Made by a program: the position numbers and the translations under genes | Assembly: GCF_902833145.1 (NCBI RefSeq) | Contig: NZ_CADFEN010000004.1 | Span: forward strand, 496,001 to 560,000 | Origin: Burkholderia sp. BCC0506 | GTDB lineage: Bacteria; Pseudomonadota; Gammaproteobacteria; Burkholderiales; Burkholderiaceae | Direction of reading: 5' to 3' | DNA length: 64,000 nucleotides | Part shown: in pieces, positions 37,760-45,719 of the stretch | Layout: each line of letters opens with the position of its first letter | Position numbering within the stretch: the stretch's first letter is position 1 | Notes under the pieces: generated by a model | What the model was told of the DNA's origin: nothing | Seen by the model: only the letters and a program-made list of their open reading frames with translations | The model's database searches: none

Positions 37760-39034
37760 ATGCCTTCGCATGCCGATTCGCCCGCTGTTCATCACGCGGG
37801 TTCGCTGACCATTTTCCAGGGCGCCGCGCTCTATATCGGCGCGGTGCTCGGCACCGGCGTGATCGCGCTGCCCGCGCTCGCCGCCGAAGTCGCGGGGCCG
37901 GCCTCGCTGCTCGCGTGGGCGGCGCTCGTCGTGCTGTCCGGGCCGCTCGCGGCCACCTTCGCCGCGCTCGGCGCCCGCTATCCCGATGCGGGCGGCGTAT
38001 CGACCTACGCACGGCGCGCATTCGGCCCGAAGGCCGCGGCCGTCGTCGGCTGGTGCTTCTATTTCGCGGTGCCGGCCGGCGCGCCGGCCGCCGCGATGTT
38101 CGGCGGCGCATACGTCGCGGCCGTCACCGGTGGCGGACACACGACGGTCATCGTCACGGCCGCCGCGCTGATCGCGACCGTGTCGGCCGCGAACGCATTC
38201 GGCGTCACCGTATCGGGCCGCATGCAGCTCGTGTTGTCGGCGCTGCTCGTCGCGCTGCTGCTGGCTGCGGTGCTCGCCTCCGCGCCGCATGCGCGCACCG
38301 CGAACCTGCATCCGTTCGCCCCGCACGGCTGGCTCGCGGTCGGCCAGGCCGCCGCGCTGCTCGTGTGGAGCTTCGCCGGCTGGGAAGCGATCACCCATCT
38401 CGCCGCCGAATTCCGCCGGCCCGCGCACGACATGCCGCGCTCGGCCGGCATCGCGGTCGTGGTCGTCGGGTTTCTGTATCTGTCGGTTGCCGCCGCGAGC
38501 GTGACGGTGCTCGGGCCTTCCGCGGGCGCTTTGGGCGCGCCGCTCGCCGAACTGATCGCGGGCGGCATCGGCGGCCATGCGCAGGTGCTGGCCGCCGCAG
38601 CAGCGCTGCTGCTCACGCTCGGCACGATGAACGCATATTTCGCGGGCGCGGCCAAGCTCGGCGCGGCGCTCGGACGCGACGGCGCGTTGCCCGCCTGGCT
38701 CGCGCAAGGCAGCCAGGTCGGCGGCGTGCCGCGCCGCAGCCTCGGCGTGATCGCTGTGCTCGCGGCCGTCGCGCTGGCCGCCACGACGCTGTCGGACGTC
38801 GGGCCGAAGCCGCTCGTGCTCGTGACGTCCGGATGTTTCGTGATGGTGTACGGGCTCGGCGCGGCGGCTGCGCTGAAGCTGCTGCCGCGTGGCGGCATCG
38901 CGTATCGCTGCGCGTGGATTTCGCTGATTGCGGTGGCCGGGTTGTTCGTGACGACCGGCTGGTATTTCCTGTGCCCGCTGCTGCTGGCGGGCGGTGCGTT
39001 GCTTTATCTGCAGGTCGCCGGCGCGCGTCAATGA
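37760..39034 (+). CDS. APC-family amino-acid transporter, YjeH-like
   Basis: A 424-residue inner-membrane protein with about twelve helices. The first helix, LTIFQGAALYIGAVLGTGVIALPALAA without break, carries the GxGxI-type substrate loop of APC transporters. WSFAGWEAITHLAAEFRRP at about 205-225 is the hallmark of the YjeH subgroup, whose E. coli member exports methionine and branched-chain amino acids. The start at 37760 follows GGAGA about nine bases upstream. It stands alone between lhr and the toxin-antitoxin pair. Direction of transport is inferred from the subgroup. Confidence 0.85.
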   Translation: MPSHADSPAVHHAGSLTIFQGAALYIGAVLGTGVIALPALAAEVAGPASLLAWAALVVLSGPLAATFAALGARYPDAGGVSTYARRAFGPKAAAVVGWCFYFAVPAGAPAAAMFGGAYVAAVTGGGHTTVIVTAAALIATVSAANAFGVTVSGRMQLVLSALLVALLLAAVLASAPHARTANLHPFAPHGWLAVGQAAALLVWSFAGWEAITHLAAEFRRPAHDMPRSAGIAVVVVGFLYLSVAAASVTVLGPSAGALGAPLAELIAGGIGGHAQVLAAAAALLLTLGTMNAYFAGAAKLGAALGRDGALPAWLAQGSQVGGVPRRSLGVIAVLAAVALAATTLSDVGPKPLVLVTSGCFVMVYGLGAAAALKLLPRGGIAYRCAWISLIAVAGLFVTTGWYFLCPLLLAGGALLYLQVAGARQ

Positions 39035-39130
39035 CCCGGCATGCGCACGCGGGCCGGCAACCGCATGCTCGCCGCGCGCATCGCATGAACGATCACGTCG
39101 ATCCGGCCGCGCGCCATTGGCTCGCGCCGC

Positions 39131-39427
39131 TCAAGCCGGCACCAGCTCGAAGCTGAGCCGCTTGCCGAGCGCGGCGGCCGCGCTCGCGAGCGTCGCCAGC
39201 GTGAGGCTCGTATCGGTTTCGTCGAGCAGACGGTTGAGTGCGGCGCGGCTGGTTTTCATCCGCGCGGCCATCGCCGTTTTCGTGATGTGCTGCGCCTTCA
39301 TTTCCTGCCCGATCTGCCACGCGATCACGCGCTTGATCGCGGTGGCGGTGGCCGCTTCGAGATTGCCGTCAGCTTCGAGGAAGGCGTCGAAATCGCTGCC
39401 GATATGCGGATTGTTCGTGGTCGTCAT
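39131..39427 (-). CDS. HigA-like antitoxin (XRE family)
   Basis: A 98-residue protein with one helix-turn-helix at about residues 48-68 (ITKTAMAARMKTSRAALNRL). The N-terminal part is acidic, and the C-terminal ALGKRLSFELVPA is typical of antitoxins paired with Gp49-like toxins. The ATG at 39427 follows GGAG about six bases upstream. It lies 73 bases downstream of the toxin gene, the toxin-first order of higBA modules. It should neutralise the toxin and, with it, repress the shared promoter. Confidence 0.85.
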   Translation of the reverse strand: MTTTNNPHIGSDFDAFLEADGNLEAATATAIKRVIAWQIGQEMKAQHITKTAMAARMKTSRAALNRLLDETDTSLTLATLASAAAALGKRLSFELVPA

Positions 39428-39500
39428 GTCGTACTCCAGATGCATGGCGTTGCCGGCTGCCCGCCCGTCGGAGACGGTGCGTTCCGGCGCAACCGGGAAT

Positions 39501-39860
39501 TCAGATGGCGTGCGTCAGCGCTTTCAGGCGCGCGACGGTGACGTCGAGATCGTTCGACGGCGTGGCGCGCGACTGCTTGAAGAAGCCATGCAGCAGCACC
39601 ATCGTGTCGCCGACGACCGTGAACAGCACGCGCGCGCTTCGCCCCGGCACCGTCACACGGATCTCCCACAGATCCTTCGCCATCTTCCGGACCAGCGGCA
39701 TGCCGAGCGGCCAGCCGAGTTGAACGGTCTTGATCTCTTCGCCGATCGCCCTTCGCTCCGCTTGCCCGAGCGCATTGAGCCAGTCGCGCACCGGCTCGTG
39801 GCCGCGGGCCGTCCGGAAGAACCGCACGCCGAGCGTGACCTGAATCTGCTGTCTCGCCAT
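39501..39860 (-). CDS. HigB/Gp49-like toxin (RelE superfamily)
   Basis: A 119-residue protein matching phage-derived Gp49-like/HigB toxins: FFRTARGHEPVRDWLNALG near the start, then VRKMAKDLWEIRVTVPGRSA and VLLHGFFKQSRATPSNDLDV. In HigB toxins the basic and aromatic residues of these blocks cut mRNA on the ribosome. The ATG at 39860 begins the domain; an earlier ATG at 39902 lies inside the operator-like repeat. It comes first in a two-gene unit with the antitoxin. Confidence 0.87.
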   Translation of the reverse strand: MARQQIQVTLGVRFFRTARGHEPVRDWLNALGQAERRAIGEEIKTVQLGWPLGMPLVRKMAKDLWEIRVTVPGRSARVLFTVVGDTMVLLHGFFKQSRATPSNDLDVTVARLKALTHAI

Positions 39861-39873
39861 CGTCTTGCCGCCA

Positions 39874-39895
39874 ATCGTATCAAAAATGGTACGAT
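39874..39895 (-). promoter_or_regulatory. Operator-like inverted repeat before the toxin gene
   Basis: ATCGTA (39874-39879) and TACGAT (39890-39895) flank an A-rich 10-base core, 14 bases before the toxin ATG. The region is the only A+T-rich spot nearby. By position it is where the antitoxin should bind. Confidence 0.55.
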
Positions 39896-39988
39896 ATGCC
39901 AAGCACCCGGATGAGCGCTACTGACCGGATGGCCAATCCTGCGGCACGAAAGGGAGATCGGGCCCGGCATATCGCCGGGCCTGGTCGA

Positions 39989-40975
39989 TCAACGCTTGCC
40001 GCGACCGGGCTTGCGCGCCGCGCGTGGCGCCCGGTGCGCGCGCGCATCGCCGAACCGCGATCGCGCGATGTCGCGCACCGCATCGATCAGCGTGCGCGCG
40101 ATCGGCGACGGCTGCGCATCGGTACGCAGCACGAGCCCGACCGGCTCGTCGGTGCCCGCCGACGGCAGCGGCAGGCGCGCGAGCGCGCCGGCCGACAAGT
40201 CGTATTCGGCTGCGTAGAGCGGCACGAACCAGACCGCGTCGTTCTCGAGCGCGAGCGCACGCGCGACCGACACCGACAGCACCTCGATGAACGAATCCAG
40301 CGGCGGCGCGCCGCATGCGCCGAGCAGTTGCTCGGCCGACTGGCGGATCAACGTGCCGAACGGCGGCAGCACGACCGGAAAGTGTGCGAGCTCGGCGGCC
40401 GGCGCCGCGCTCGCGAGGAGCGGATGCCCGGCGCGCACGACCGCGACGAGCGGCTCGTTGTACAACTGCTCGAACGCGAGCCCGATCATCCGTTCCGGCT
40501 CCGACAGCCGGCCGATCGCGCATTCGATCGCCCCGGCCTTCAGACGCTCGAGCAGCTCGGCGTTCGCGGCCGTCGCGATCCGCACGACGATGCGCGGCCA
40601 GCGCGCGGTCAGCGCCTTCATCAAGGCCGGCGCGAGCGAGGCCGCGACGGTCGGCAGCATGCCGATTTCCAGTGTCGCGGCCGCCGCGCCGCCCTCGCGC
40701 GCCAGCAGCCCGACGCCCTGCCGCAACGCCAGCACGCACGCATTCGCGTGCGGCATGAACAGTTGCGCTTCGCGGGTAGGCTGTGCGCCGTGGCGGCCGC
40801 GCTCGAACAGCTTCACGCCGAGGATCGCCTCCAGCTCGGCGATCGTCTTCGACACGGCCGGTTGCGTGATCGACAGGCTTTCGGCCGCCTTCTGCACGCC
40901 GCCCAACTGCGCGACCGCGAGAAAACACTGCAGATGCCGGAATTTGACGCGGCCGTCGGCGATACGGTTATTCAT
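39989..40975 (-). CDS. pcaQ: PcaQ, LysR-type regulator of protocatechuate genes
   Basis: A 328-residue LysR protein of the PcaQ type. The N-terminal VKFRHLQCFLAVAQLGGVQK then AAESLSITQPAVSKTIAELE is the characteristic DNA-binding domain; the effector domain starts near 95 (LEIGMLPTVAASLAPALM). In known systems PcaQ activates pca genes in response to beta-carboxy-cis,cis-muconate. The last 25 residues are basic and specific to this protein. The start codon at 40973-40975 overlaps an ATAAC-N5-GTTAT palindrome, so binding there should affect its own expression. pcaHG lies 1.8 kb away behind a second copy of the same operator. Confidence 0.88.
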   Translation of the reverse strand: MNNRIADGRVKFRHLQCFLAVAQLGGVQKAAESLSITQPAVSKTIAELEAILGVKLFERGRHGAQPTREAQLFMPHANACVLALRQGVGLLAREGGAAAATLEIGMLPTVAASLAPALMKALTARWPRIVVRIATAANAELLERLKAGAIECAIGRLSEPERMIGLAFEQLYNEPLVAVVRAGHPLLASAAPAAELAHFPVVLPPFGTLIRQSAEQLLGACGAPPLDSFIEVLSVSVARALALENDAVWFVPLYAAEYDLSAGALARLPLPSAGTDEPVGLVLRTDAQPSPIARTLIDAVRDIARSRFGDARAHRAPRAARKPGRGKR

Positions 40976-41028
40976 AACGGGCGGTTATGCGAATGGCGAT
41001 GAATCGCCATTTTGCATAACTTTCCGGA
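40973..41028 (+). promoter_or_regulatory. PcaQ-type operator/promoter module, copy 1
   Basis: The module contains ATAACGGGCGGTTAT (a T-N11-A LysR palindrome, ATAAC-N5-GTTAT) and, 35 bases on, CATTTTGCATAACTTTCCGG. The same 56-base module, 47 of 56 bases identical, lies before pcaH at 42653-42708. This copy also has a perfect 9-base inverted repeat (40992-41000 and 41003-41011). Read in the plus direction it points into the 3' end of the XRE gene, not at any gene it could serve. Confidence 0.7.
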
Positions 41029-41056
41029 AAGACCCAAGCGTTCGACGGGCGTGGTG

Positions 41057-41794
41057 TCATGCATGACGCCGCAGCGCGTGGAATCCGGTCGGCTCCCAGA
41101 TCCGTTTCGCGATCAGCAGGGCCGTGCCGTGCTTCTGCCCGAGCGGCGCGGACGACGACTCCGCGTGCAGCGCCGCCGCCTTGCTGGCGAGCCGCCGCAG
41201 CTCCTGTTCGAGCTCCGCGGCGGCCGCGTCCGTCAGCATCCCTTGCAGGAACGTCATCGTTTCGCCCGGACCGTCGAAGCGGCTGCCGAGAAAGTCGTCG
41301 AGCACGTGCGCATGGAAGTAGCGGCGGATCGGCCCGCCCGGCAGCCAGTCGAAATCGCGCGCGACGCGCACGCGAATCCGGTCGCCGGGCAGCAGCGCGA
41401 TCACGTTCATCCGGTCGAGCATCAGCAGGTATTTCACGCACTCGGCCTGCGTGAGGCGATAGGCCGACACGATGTCCTGCACGGTCCAGTAGTTGATCGC
41501 GCAGACGGCGACCAGCAGCAGCTTCTCGTCCGACACGAGCAACGCTTCCTGCTGCTCGGTCAGCACGCGCAGGCGCGGCGCGGACGCCGACGCTTCCTGC
41601 ACGAGTTCGGCGAGCGTATAGCCGAGCAGCTGCGCGATCTCCGCGACGCGTTCCAGCGTGAAGCGGCCGCTCGCGAACAGCCGCTTCACACTCGTTTCGG
41701 AGACGTCGAGCGCACGCGCGACGTCGCGGTAAGTCATGCCCTGCGCCTTCAACTGGCGCTTCAGCGTTTCGATGAGTTGGCCTGTCTCGGTCAT
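41057..41794 (-). CDS. XRE-type transcriptional regulator
   Basis: A 245-residue protein with an N-terminal XRE helix-turn-helix (LKAQGMTYRDVARALDVSET, then SVKRLFASGRFTLERVAEIA) and a C-terminal part without a family I can name; INYWTVQDIVSAYRLTQAEC suggests a second winged helix. It is divergent from the papain-like protein gene with 120 A+T-rich bases between. It ends only 29 bases from operator copy 1. The gene may have been inserted with its neighbour between pcaQ and pcaHG. The ligand and targets are unknown. Confidence 0.8.
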   Translation of the reverse strand: MTETGQLIETLKRQLKAQGMTYRDVARALDVSETSVKRLFASGRFTLERVAEIAQLLGYTLAELVQEASASAPRLRVLTEQQEALLVSDEKLLLVAVCAINYWTVQDIVSAYRLTQAECVKYLLMLDRMNVIALLPGDRIRVRVARDFDWLPGGPIRRYFHAHVLDDFLGSRFDGPGETMTFLQGMLTDAAAAELEQELRRLASKAAALHAESSSAPLGQKHGTALLIAKRIWEPTGFHALRRHA

Positions 41795-41914
41795 GTCGGT
41801 ATCGAAAAATGATGCTCGAGGTTGGATATTAGGCTACCCACGCATCCACATCAGCACTTTTGGATACTTGTCTGCATAATCCGCTCCGTCCTGTCACGTA
41901 ACGACGGAGCCGAA

Positions 41915-42484
41915 ATGACCGCCCGAATCGACACAGCGAACCGCGAATCGCATCACCTCGCCGCCCCGCGCGATGCTCGCGACACGGATCGCACGATGCC
42001 GCTCGCCACAGTGCGCACGCTGGCCGCGGGCGCCCATGTCGGCGATCTCGTGTTCATCCGCGAGCCGGCCGGCGCACCGGATGCCGCGGCTGGCGCGACC
42101 GGCACGTGGGCCAACCGCTTCGGCATCGTCGTCGATACGTCGGGCGACGAACCGGTGATCGCCGCGCCCGCGGCGTTCGCGTGGACGAAGCTCACCCCGC
42201 TGTCGCGCTTCGTCGCCCGTACCGACGGCGGACGCATCGCGCTGGCGCGCCGCGTCGCGGCCGCGTCGGCCGACGCGCAACGGCAGGTTCATGCGCTAGC
42301 CGAACGGCGAATCGATGCACTGCTCGGTAGCCGCTTCAACCTGCGGGCGCGGCGCGACTTCTGCGCGCGGTACGTGGCCGAGGTGCTCGGCGCCGGCCAC
42401 GCGCCGCCCCCGTCGGCCCTGCTGCGCAGCGGCATGCTGACGCTCGAATTCGACGGGATCGTGTTCGATCCTCGCCATCCATGA
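41915..42484 (+). CDS. YiiX/YebB-like papain-fold protein, possibly inactive
   Basis: A 189-residue protein recalling the permuted papain-like amidase family: GDLVFIREPAGAPD marks the N-terminal strand, and RRDFCARYVAEVL near residue 150 supplies the presumed catalytic Cys. In family members a His follows the first strand (GHVGI), but here the place reads NRFGIVVD, so the His seems lost. The ATG at 41915 begins the domain. No signal peptide is present. It is followed by a strong terminator and lies between the two copies of the PcaQ operator. The family assignment is tentative. Confidence 0.55.
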   Translation: MTARIDTANRESHHLAAPRDARDTDRTMPLATVRTLAAGAHVGDLVFIREPAGAPDAAAGATGTWANRFGIVVDTSGDEPVIAAPAAFAWTKLTPLSRFVARTDGGRIALARRVAAASADAQRQVHALAERRIDALLGSRFNLRARRDFCARYVAEVLGAGHAPPPSALLRSGMLTLEFDGIVFDPRHP

Positions 42485-42602
42485 CGACGGGCACGCTCGG
42501 GGAGACCGGATAACAACGAGAACAAACGACAAAAAACGGCGACGGGCCGGCTGGAGGGCCGTGCACGGGGTCGTCACCGACGACGCGAGGCCCGATCGCT
42601 TT

Positions 42603-42637
42603 TTCCGCCGGACAGGCTGCCTGTCCGGCGGAATTTT
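42603..42637 (+). terminator. Strong intrinsic terminator between the papain-like gene and pcaHG
   Basis: Fourteen-base perfect arms (42603-42616 and 42620-42633) around a CTG loop, then TTTT. It insulates pcaHG from the upstream unit, and A's before the stem would serve the other strand. Confidence 0.88.
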
Positions 42638-42652
42638 CATTGTCGCGACGGG

Positions 42653-42708
42653 CATAACGATCGGTTATGCGATTCGCGAAAAAAGGTCATTTTGCATAAC
42701 TTTCCGGA
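42653..42708 (+). promoter_or_regulatory. PcaQ-type operator/promoter module, copy 2 (pcaHG)
   Basis: ATAACGATCGGTTAT (42654-42668) is the palindromic LysR site, and CATTTTGCATAACTTTCCGG lies 35 bases on, as in copy 1. It stands 53 bases before the pcaH start in the correct orientation, so it is the functional pcaHG control region. Confidence 0.78.
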
Positions 42709-42760
42709 TTGGCTAAAGTCGTGCCATCCACTTCGCGAAATACCTATCAGGAGACGCCCG

Positions 42761-43468
42761 ATGGATTCCCCCACGATCCTCACGCCGCGCGACTGGCCGT
42801 CGCATCCGGCCTACATCCACCCCGAGTACCGTTCGTCCGTGAAGCGTGGCCCGACCCGCCCGCTGATCCCGCTGAAGGAGAAGCTGCGCGACCAGTACGC
42901 GCCCGTCTATGGCGCGGAAGATCTCGGCGCGCTCGACCACGACCTGACGAAGAACGCCGTGAAGAACGGCGAGCCGCTCGGCGAGCGCATCGTCGTCACC
43001 GGCCGCGTGCTCGACGAAGGCGGCAAGCCCGTGCGCAACACGCTCGTCGAGGTGTGGCAGGCCAACGCGGCCGGCCGCTACGTGCACAAGGTCGACCAGC
43101 ACGATGCACCGCTCGACCCGAACTTCCTCGGCGCGGGCCGCTGCCTGACCGACGACGAAGGCCGCTATCGCTTCCTGACGATCAAGCCCGGCGCGTATCC
43201 GTGGGGCAACCATCCGAACGCGTGGCGCCCGAATCACATCCACTTCTCGCTGTTCGGCGATTACTTCGGCTCGCGCCTCGTCACGCAGATGTACTTCCCC
43301 GGCGATCCGCTGCTCGCGTACGACCCGATCTTCCAGGGCACGCCGGAAGAAGCGCGCGACCGGCTGATCTCGCGCTTCTCGATGGACATCACCGAAGAAG
43401 GCTATGCGCTCGGCTACGAATTCGACATCGTGCTGCGCGGCCGCGACGCCACCCCGATGGAGCGCTGA
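42761..43468 (+). CDS. pcaH: Protocatechuate 3,4-dioxygenase beta subunit
   Basis: A 235-residue subunit that binds the catalytic Fe(III). The four ligands are visible: Tyr107 (AAGRY), Tyr146 (GAYPW), and His159 and His161 (RPNHIHFSLFG), all one residue from the numbering of the Pseudomonas enzyme. With PcaG it opens the ring of protocatechuate to beta-carboxy-cis,cis-muconate with O2. The ATG at 42761 follows GGAG eight bases upstream. Length is normal. pcaG starts three bases after its stop. Confidence 0.96.
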   Translation: MDSPTILTPRDWPSHPAYIHPEYRSSVKRGPTRPLIPLKEKLRDQYAPVYGAEDLGALDHDLTKNAVKNGEPLGERIVVTGRVLDEGGKPVRNTLVEVWQANAAGRYVHKVDQHDAPLDPNFLGAGRCLTDDEGRYRFLTIKPGAYPWGNHPNAWRPNHIHFSLFGDYFGSRLVTQMYFPGDPLLAYDPIFQGTPEEARDRLISRFSMDITEEGYALGYEFDIVLRGRDATPMER

Positions 43469-43471
43469 ACC

Positions 43472-44065
43472 ATGACGACGCTGAAGCAAACCCCTTCGCA
43501 GACGGTCGGCCCGTACTTCGCGTACGGCCTGTGCCCGCAGCAATACGACTACGACCTGAAGAGCCTGTTCACGCCGACGATCGCCGCCGCGCACGCCGAC
43601 GGCGAGCACGTGCTGCTGGTCGGGCAGGTGTTCGACGGCGACGGCAACGTGGTCGGCGACGCAGTGCTCGAATTCACGCAGGTGGATGCCGCGGGCCGCT
43701 ATCCCGCGTCGCGCGACGATATCGCGAAATCCGGCTTCACGGGCTTCGCGCGGGTCGGCACGGGCACCGACCCGCAGCAGCGCTTCGTCGTCGAGACGGT
43801 GAAGCCGGGCCGCCTCGCCGCCGACGAGGCGCCGCACATCAACGTGACCGTGATGATGCGCGGCATCCTCACCCATGCGTTCACGCGCGTGTACTTCGAC
43901 GACGAAGCCGCCGCGAACGCGGTCGACCCCGTGCTGAACGCGGTGCCCGCCGAGCGCCGCGCGACACTCGTCGCAAAACGCGACGCGCAGCCGGGCCGCC
44001 CGGTCGTCTACCGCTTCGACATCCGCATGCAGGGCCCGGAAGAAACCGTGTTCTTCGACGTTTGA
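43472..44065 (+). CDS. pcaG: Protocatechuate 3,4-dioxygenase alpha subunit
   Basis: A 197-residue subunit homologous in fold to PcaH but without iron ligands. It opens TLKQTPSQTVGPYFAYGLCP, the family start, and ends GPEETVFFDV. It shapes the active site at the interface with PcaH. It follows pcaH by three bases in a two-gene operon that ends at a strong terminator. The rest of the beta-ketoadipate pathway (pcaBDC, pcaIJ) is not in the window. Confidence 0.96.
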   Translation: MTTLKQTPSQTVGPYFAYGLCPQQYDYDLKSLFTPTIAAAHADGEHVLLVGQVFDGDGNVVGDAVLEFTQVDAAGRYPASRDDIAKSGFTGFARVGTGTDPQQRFVVETVKPGRLAADEAPHINVTVMMRGILTHAFTRVYFDDEAAANAVDPVLNAVPAERRATLVAKRDAQPGRPVVYRFDIRMQGPEETVFFDV

Positions 44066-44112
44066 CGCACGCGCCGGCGCTTGCCGGCTCCGTGCGCCGT
44101 GTGCAACCGCAT

Positions 44113-44158
44113 CGCCGTGTGGCGCGATACCGACAGGCATCGCGCCACACGGCGTTTT
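44113..44158 (+). terminator. Intrinsic terminator of pcaHG
   Basis: Sixteen-base perfect arms (44113-44128 and 44139-44154) around a 10-base loop, followed by TTTT. It lies 48 bases after the pcaG stop and is the most stable hairpin in the window. Confidence 0.9.
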
Positions 44159-44531
44159 GGGCGTTCCGTCACGATCAATCGATGGTGCGCCGCATCGCGA
44201 CGCGCGGTGGTTGCGGACGCCCGTCGTCATCGGCTTCCCGCCCCGATATCGAACACGCCGGCGACACGCATGCTGCGGCAGCACATCAATCGTCGGGCCG
44301 ACACGATATCGTTTGCGCGTTATGCGGCGTATGCTTGGCTATCTGCGACGAATCGGCAGAATTGAATCGAATGAAGAAATAATGACATCCGCCATGCGCG
44401 ACGCTGCCCGACAGGCCGGCCCGTGCATTTTTTCCGACAGAGTGCCTTTGAACGCGTCTGGCCGAAGTTGGCGGACGCGTATTTTTTGACGCCCCGGTCC
44501 AGCGGGCGGAGCCTGCGCCGGATCCCGGCGT
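44159..44531. other. Intergenic region between pcaG and the AraC gene
   Basis: About 370 bases without a convincing gene; frames here are short and Arg-rich. A+T content rises at 44330-44400. A GACGCC...GGCGTC pairing near 44489-44533 lies next to a run of T's on the plus strand, but the run is on the wrong side to terminate the AraC transcript. Confidence 0.4.
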
Positions 44532-45311
44532 CTAGCGACGAATCTCCAGATAGCGGCTCGGCGTGTCGCCCAGAATGCGGCGAAACGCCGACGTGAACGC
44601 ACTCGCGCTCGCGTAGCCGAGATCGAGCGCCACGCGCGTCACCGGCTGCCCGTCGGTCAGGCGGGCAATCGCCGCGAGCATGCACACCTGCTGGCGCCAC
44701 GCGGCAAAACTCACGCCGGTCTGTGCGCGGAACTGCCGCGTGAACGTGCGGCGGCTCACGCCTGCGTCGGCCGCGACCCGGTCGAGATCGGCGTCGATCG
44801 ACGGCGCCGCGAACAGGTGCCGGCACACCTTCGCCAGCCGTGCATCGACCGGCAGCGGCGCATGCAGCGACAGACGCGGCATCGTCGCGATTTCCGCGAC
44901 CAGCAGATCCATCAGCTTGCCCGCGCGGCCGTCGACGTCGTACATCGCCGGCAGGTCGACCGCATCGTCGAGCAGTTGCCGCAGCAACGGCGACACGCCA
45001 TACACGCCGCACTGGGCGGGCAGCCCGGCCGCCTGCGCGGCGTCGCCGGACACGAACACGTTGAGCATCGTGACCGGCCCGGTCATCGTCATCTCGTGCC
45101 GCACGCCGGCCGGCACCCAGCACGCGCGCTGCGGCGGCACCAGCCAGCGTCCGTACGGCGTCGACACGCTGATCGTGCCGCGCGACGCGAACGCAAACTG
45201 CCCGCGCACGTGCGCGTGATCCGGAAACGTCGTGCCCGCCGCAAAGTCGTTGGCGAGCACGACCACGCTCCGGGGAATGTGTTCGTAGGGATCTAGCAGC
45301 GTATTTCTCAC
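44532..45311 (-). CDS. AraC-family regulator (cupin plus double HTH)
   Basis: A regulator of about 260 residues from a GTG at 45311. The N-terminal cupin holds FPDHAHVRGQFAFASRGTIS and the C-terminal AraC domain has both helix-turn-helix units (LDRVAADAGVSRRTFTRQFR and VALDLGYASASAFTSAFRRI). This size and pattern match NimR/YdeC-type regulators that typically control a divergent gene. An in-frame ATG at 45473 would add 54 residues without cupin homology, and would overlap the start of the broken hydrolase gene on the other strand, so I favour the GTG. Its divergent partner is the broken hydrolase gene at 45472. Confidence 0.85.
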   Translation of the reverse strand: MRNTLLDPYEHIPRSVVVLANDFAAGTTFPDHAHVRGQFAFASRGTISVSTPYGRWLVPPQRACWVPAGVRHEMTMTGPVTMLNVFVSGDAAQAAGLPAQCGVYGVSPLLRQLLDDAVDLPAMYDVDGRAGKLMDLLVAEIATMPRLSLHAPLPVDARLAKVCRHLFAAPSIDADLDRVAADAGVSRRTFTRQFRAQTGVSFAAWRQQVCMLAAIARLTDGQPVTRVALDLGYASASAFTSAFRRILGDTPSRYLEIRR

Positions 45312-45471
45312 GGCCCGAATTCCATCATCAATGACCCGATATCGAAGGCGGGTCGCCTTCGAACGATCCACGATCCGCCCCACCGTTTGCGCGACCTCGC
45401 GGCCGCCACACCCGCCGGCCAGATCGGCCGATTGGCCAGATTGCCCGATCGGCAACCTCGTCGGAGCGGAC

Positions 45472-45719
45472 ATGCCGAATATGTTTCATCGCGTGGGGAA
45501 CGCCCCACCCCCGTTCTGGTGTCGCACGGCCGGTTCGGCGACGCCCGCACGTTCGAACCGCTCGAAGCGTGGCCGTCGCGCGAGCACGTCAGCGATGTAT
45601 TCATGGACTGCCGACGTTACGGCCGTATGCGCGTCGCACGCGGCCCCTACACGATCGACGAGGCCGCCGCCATCGCGCCCGACCGTATGCGCGCGCCGGC
45701 GGTATCGTCGCGGCACGCA
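45472..45719 (+). pseudogene. Broken alpha/beta hydrolase gene (N-terminal remnant)
   Basis: An ATG at 45472 opens MPNMFHRVGNAP. A one-base shift near 45507 then leads into another frame that reads PTPVLVSHGRFGDARTFEPL, MDCRRYGRM and RGPYTIDEAAA. These are the oxyanion-hole and early-strand motifs of an alpha/beta hydrolase. The frame fades after about 80 codons, before any nucleophile elbow, and runs into the 3' end of the D-aminopeptidase gene. Both a frameshift and loss of the C-terminal two-thirds are evident. It faces an AraC regulator, which probably once controlled it. Confidence 0.55.

Noticed and set aside
44489-44533. Pairing GACGCC...GGCGTC as an AraC terminator
   Set aside because: The adjoining homopolymer reads as A's, not T's, in the direction of the AraC transcript.
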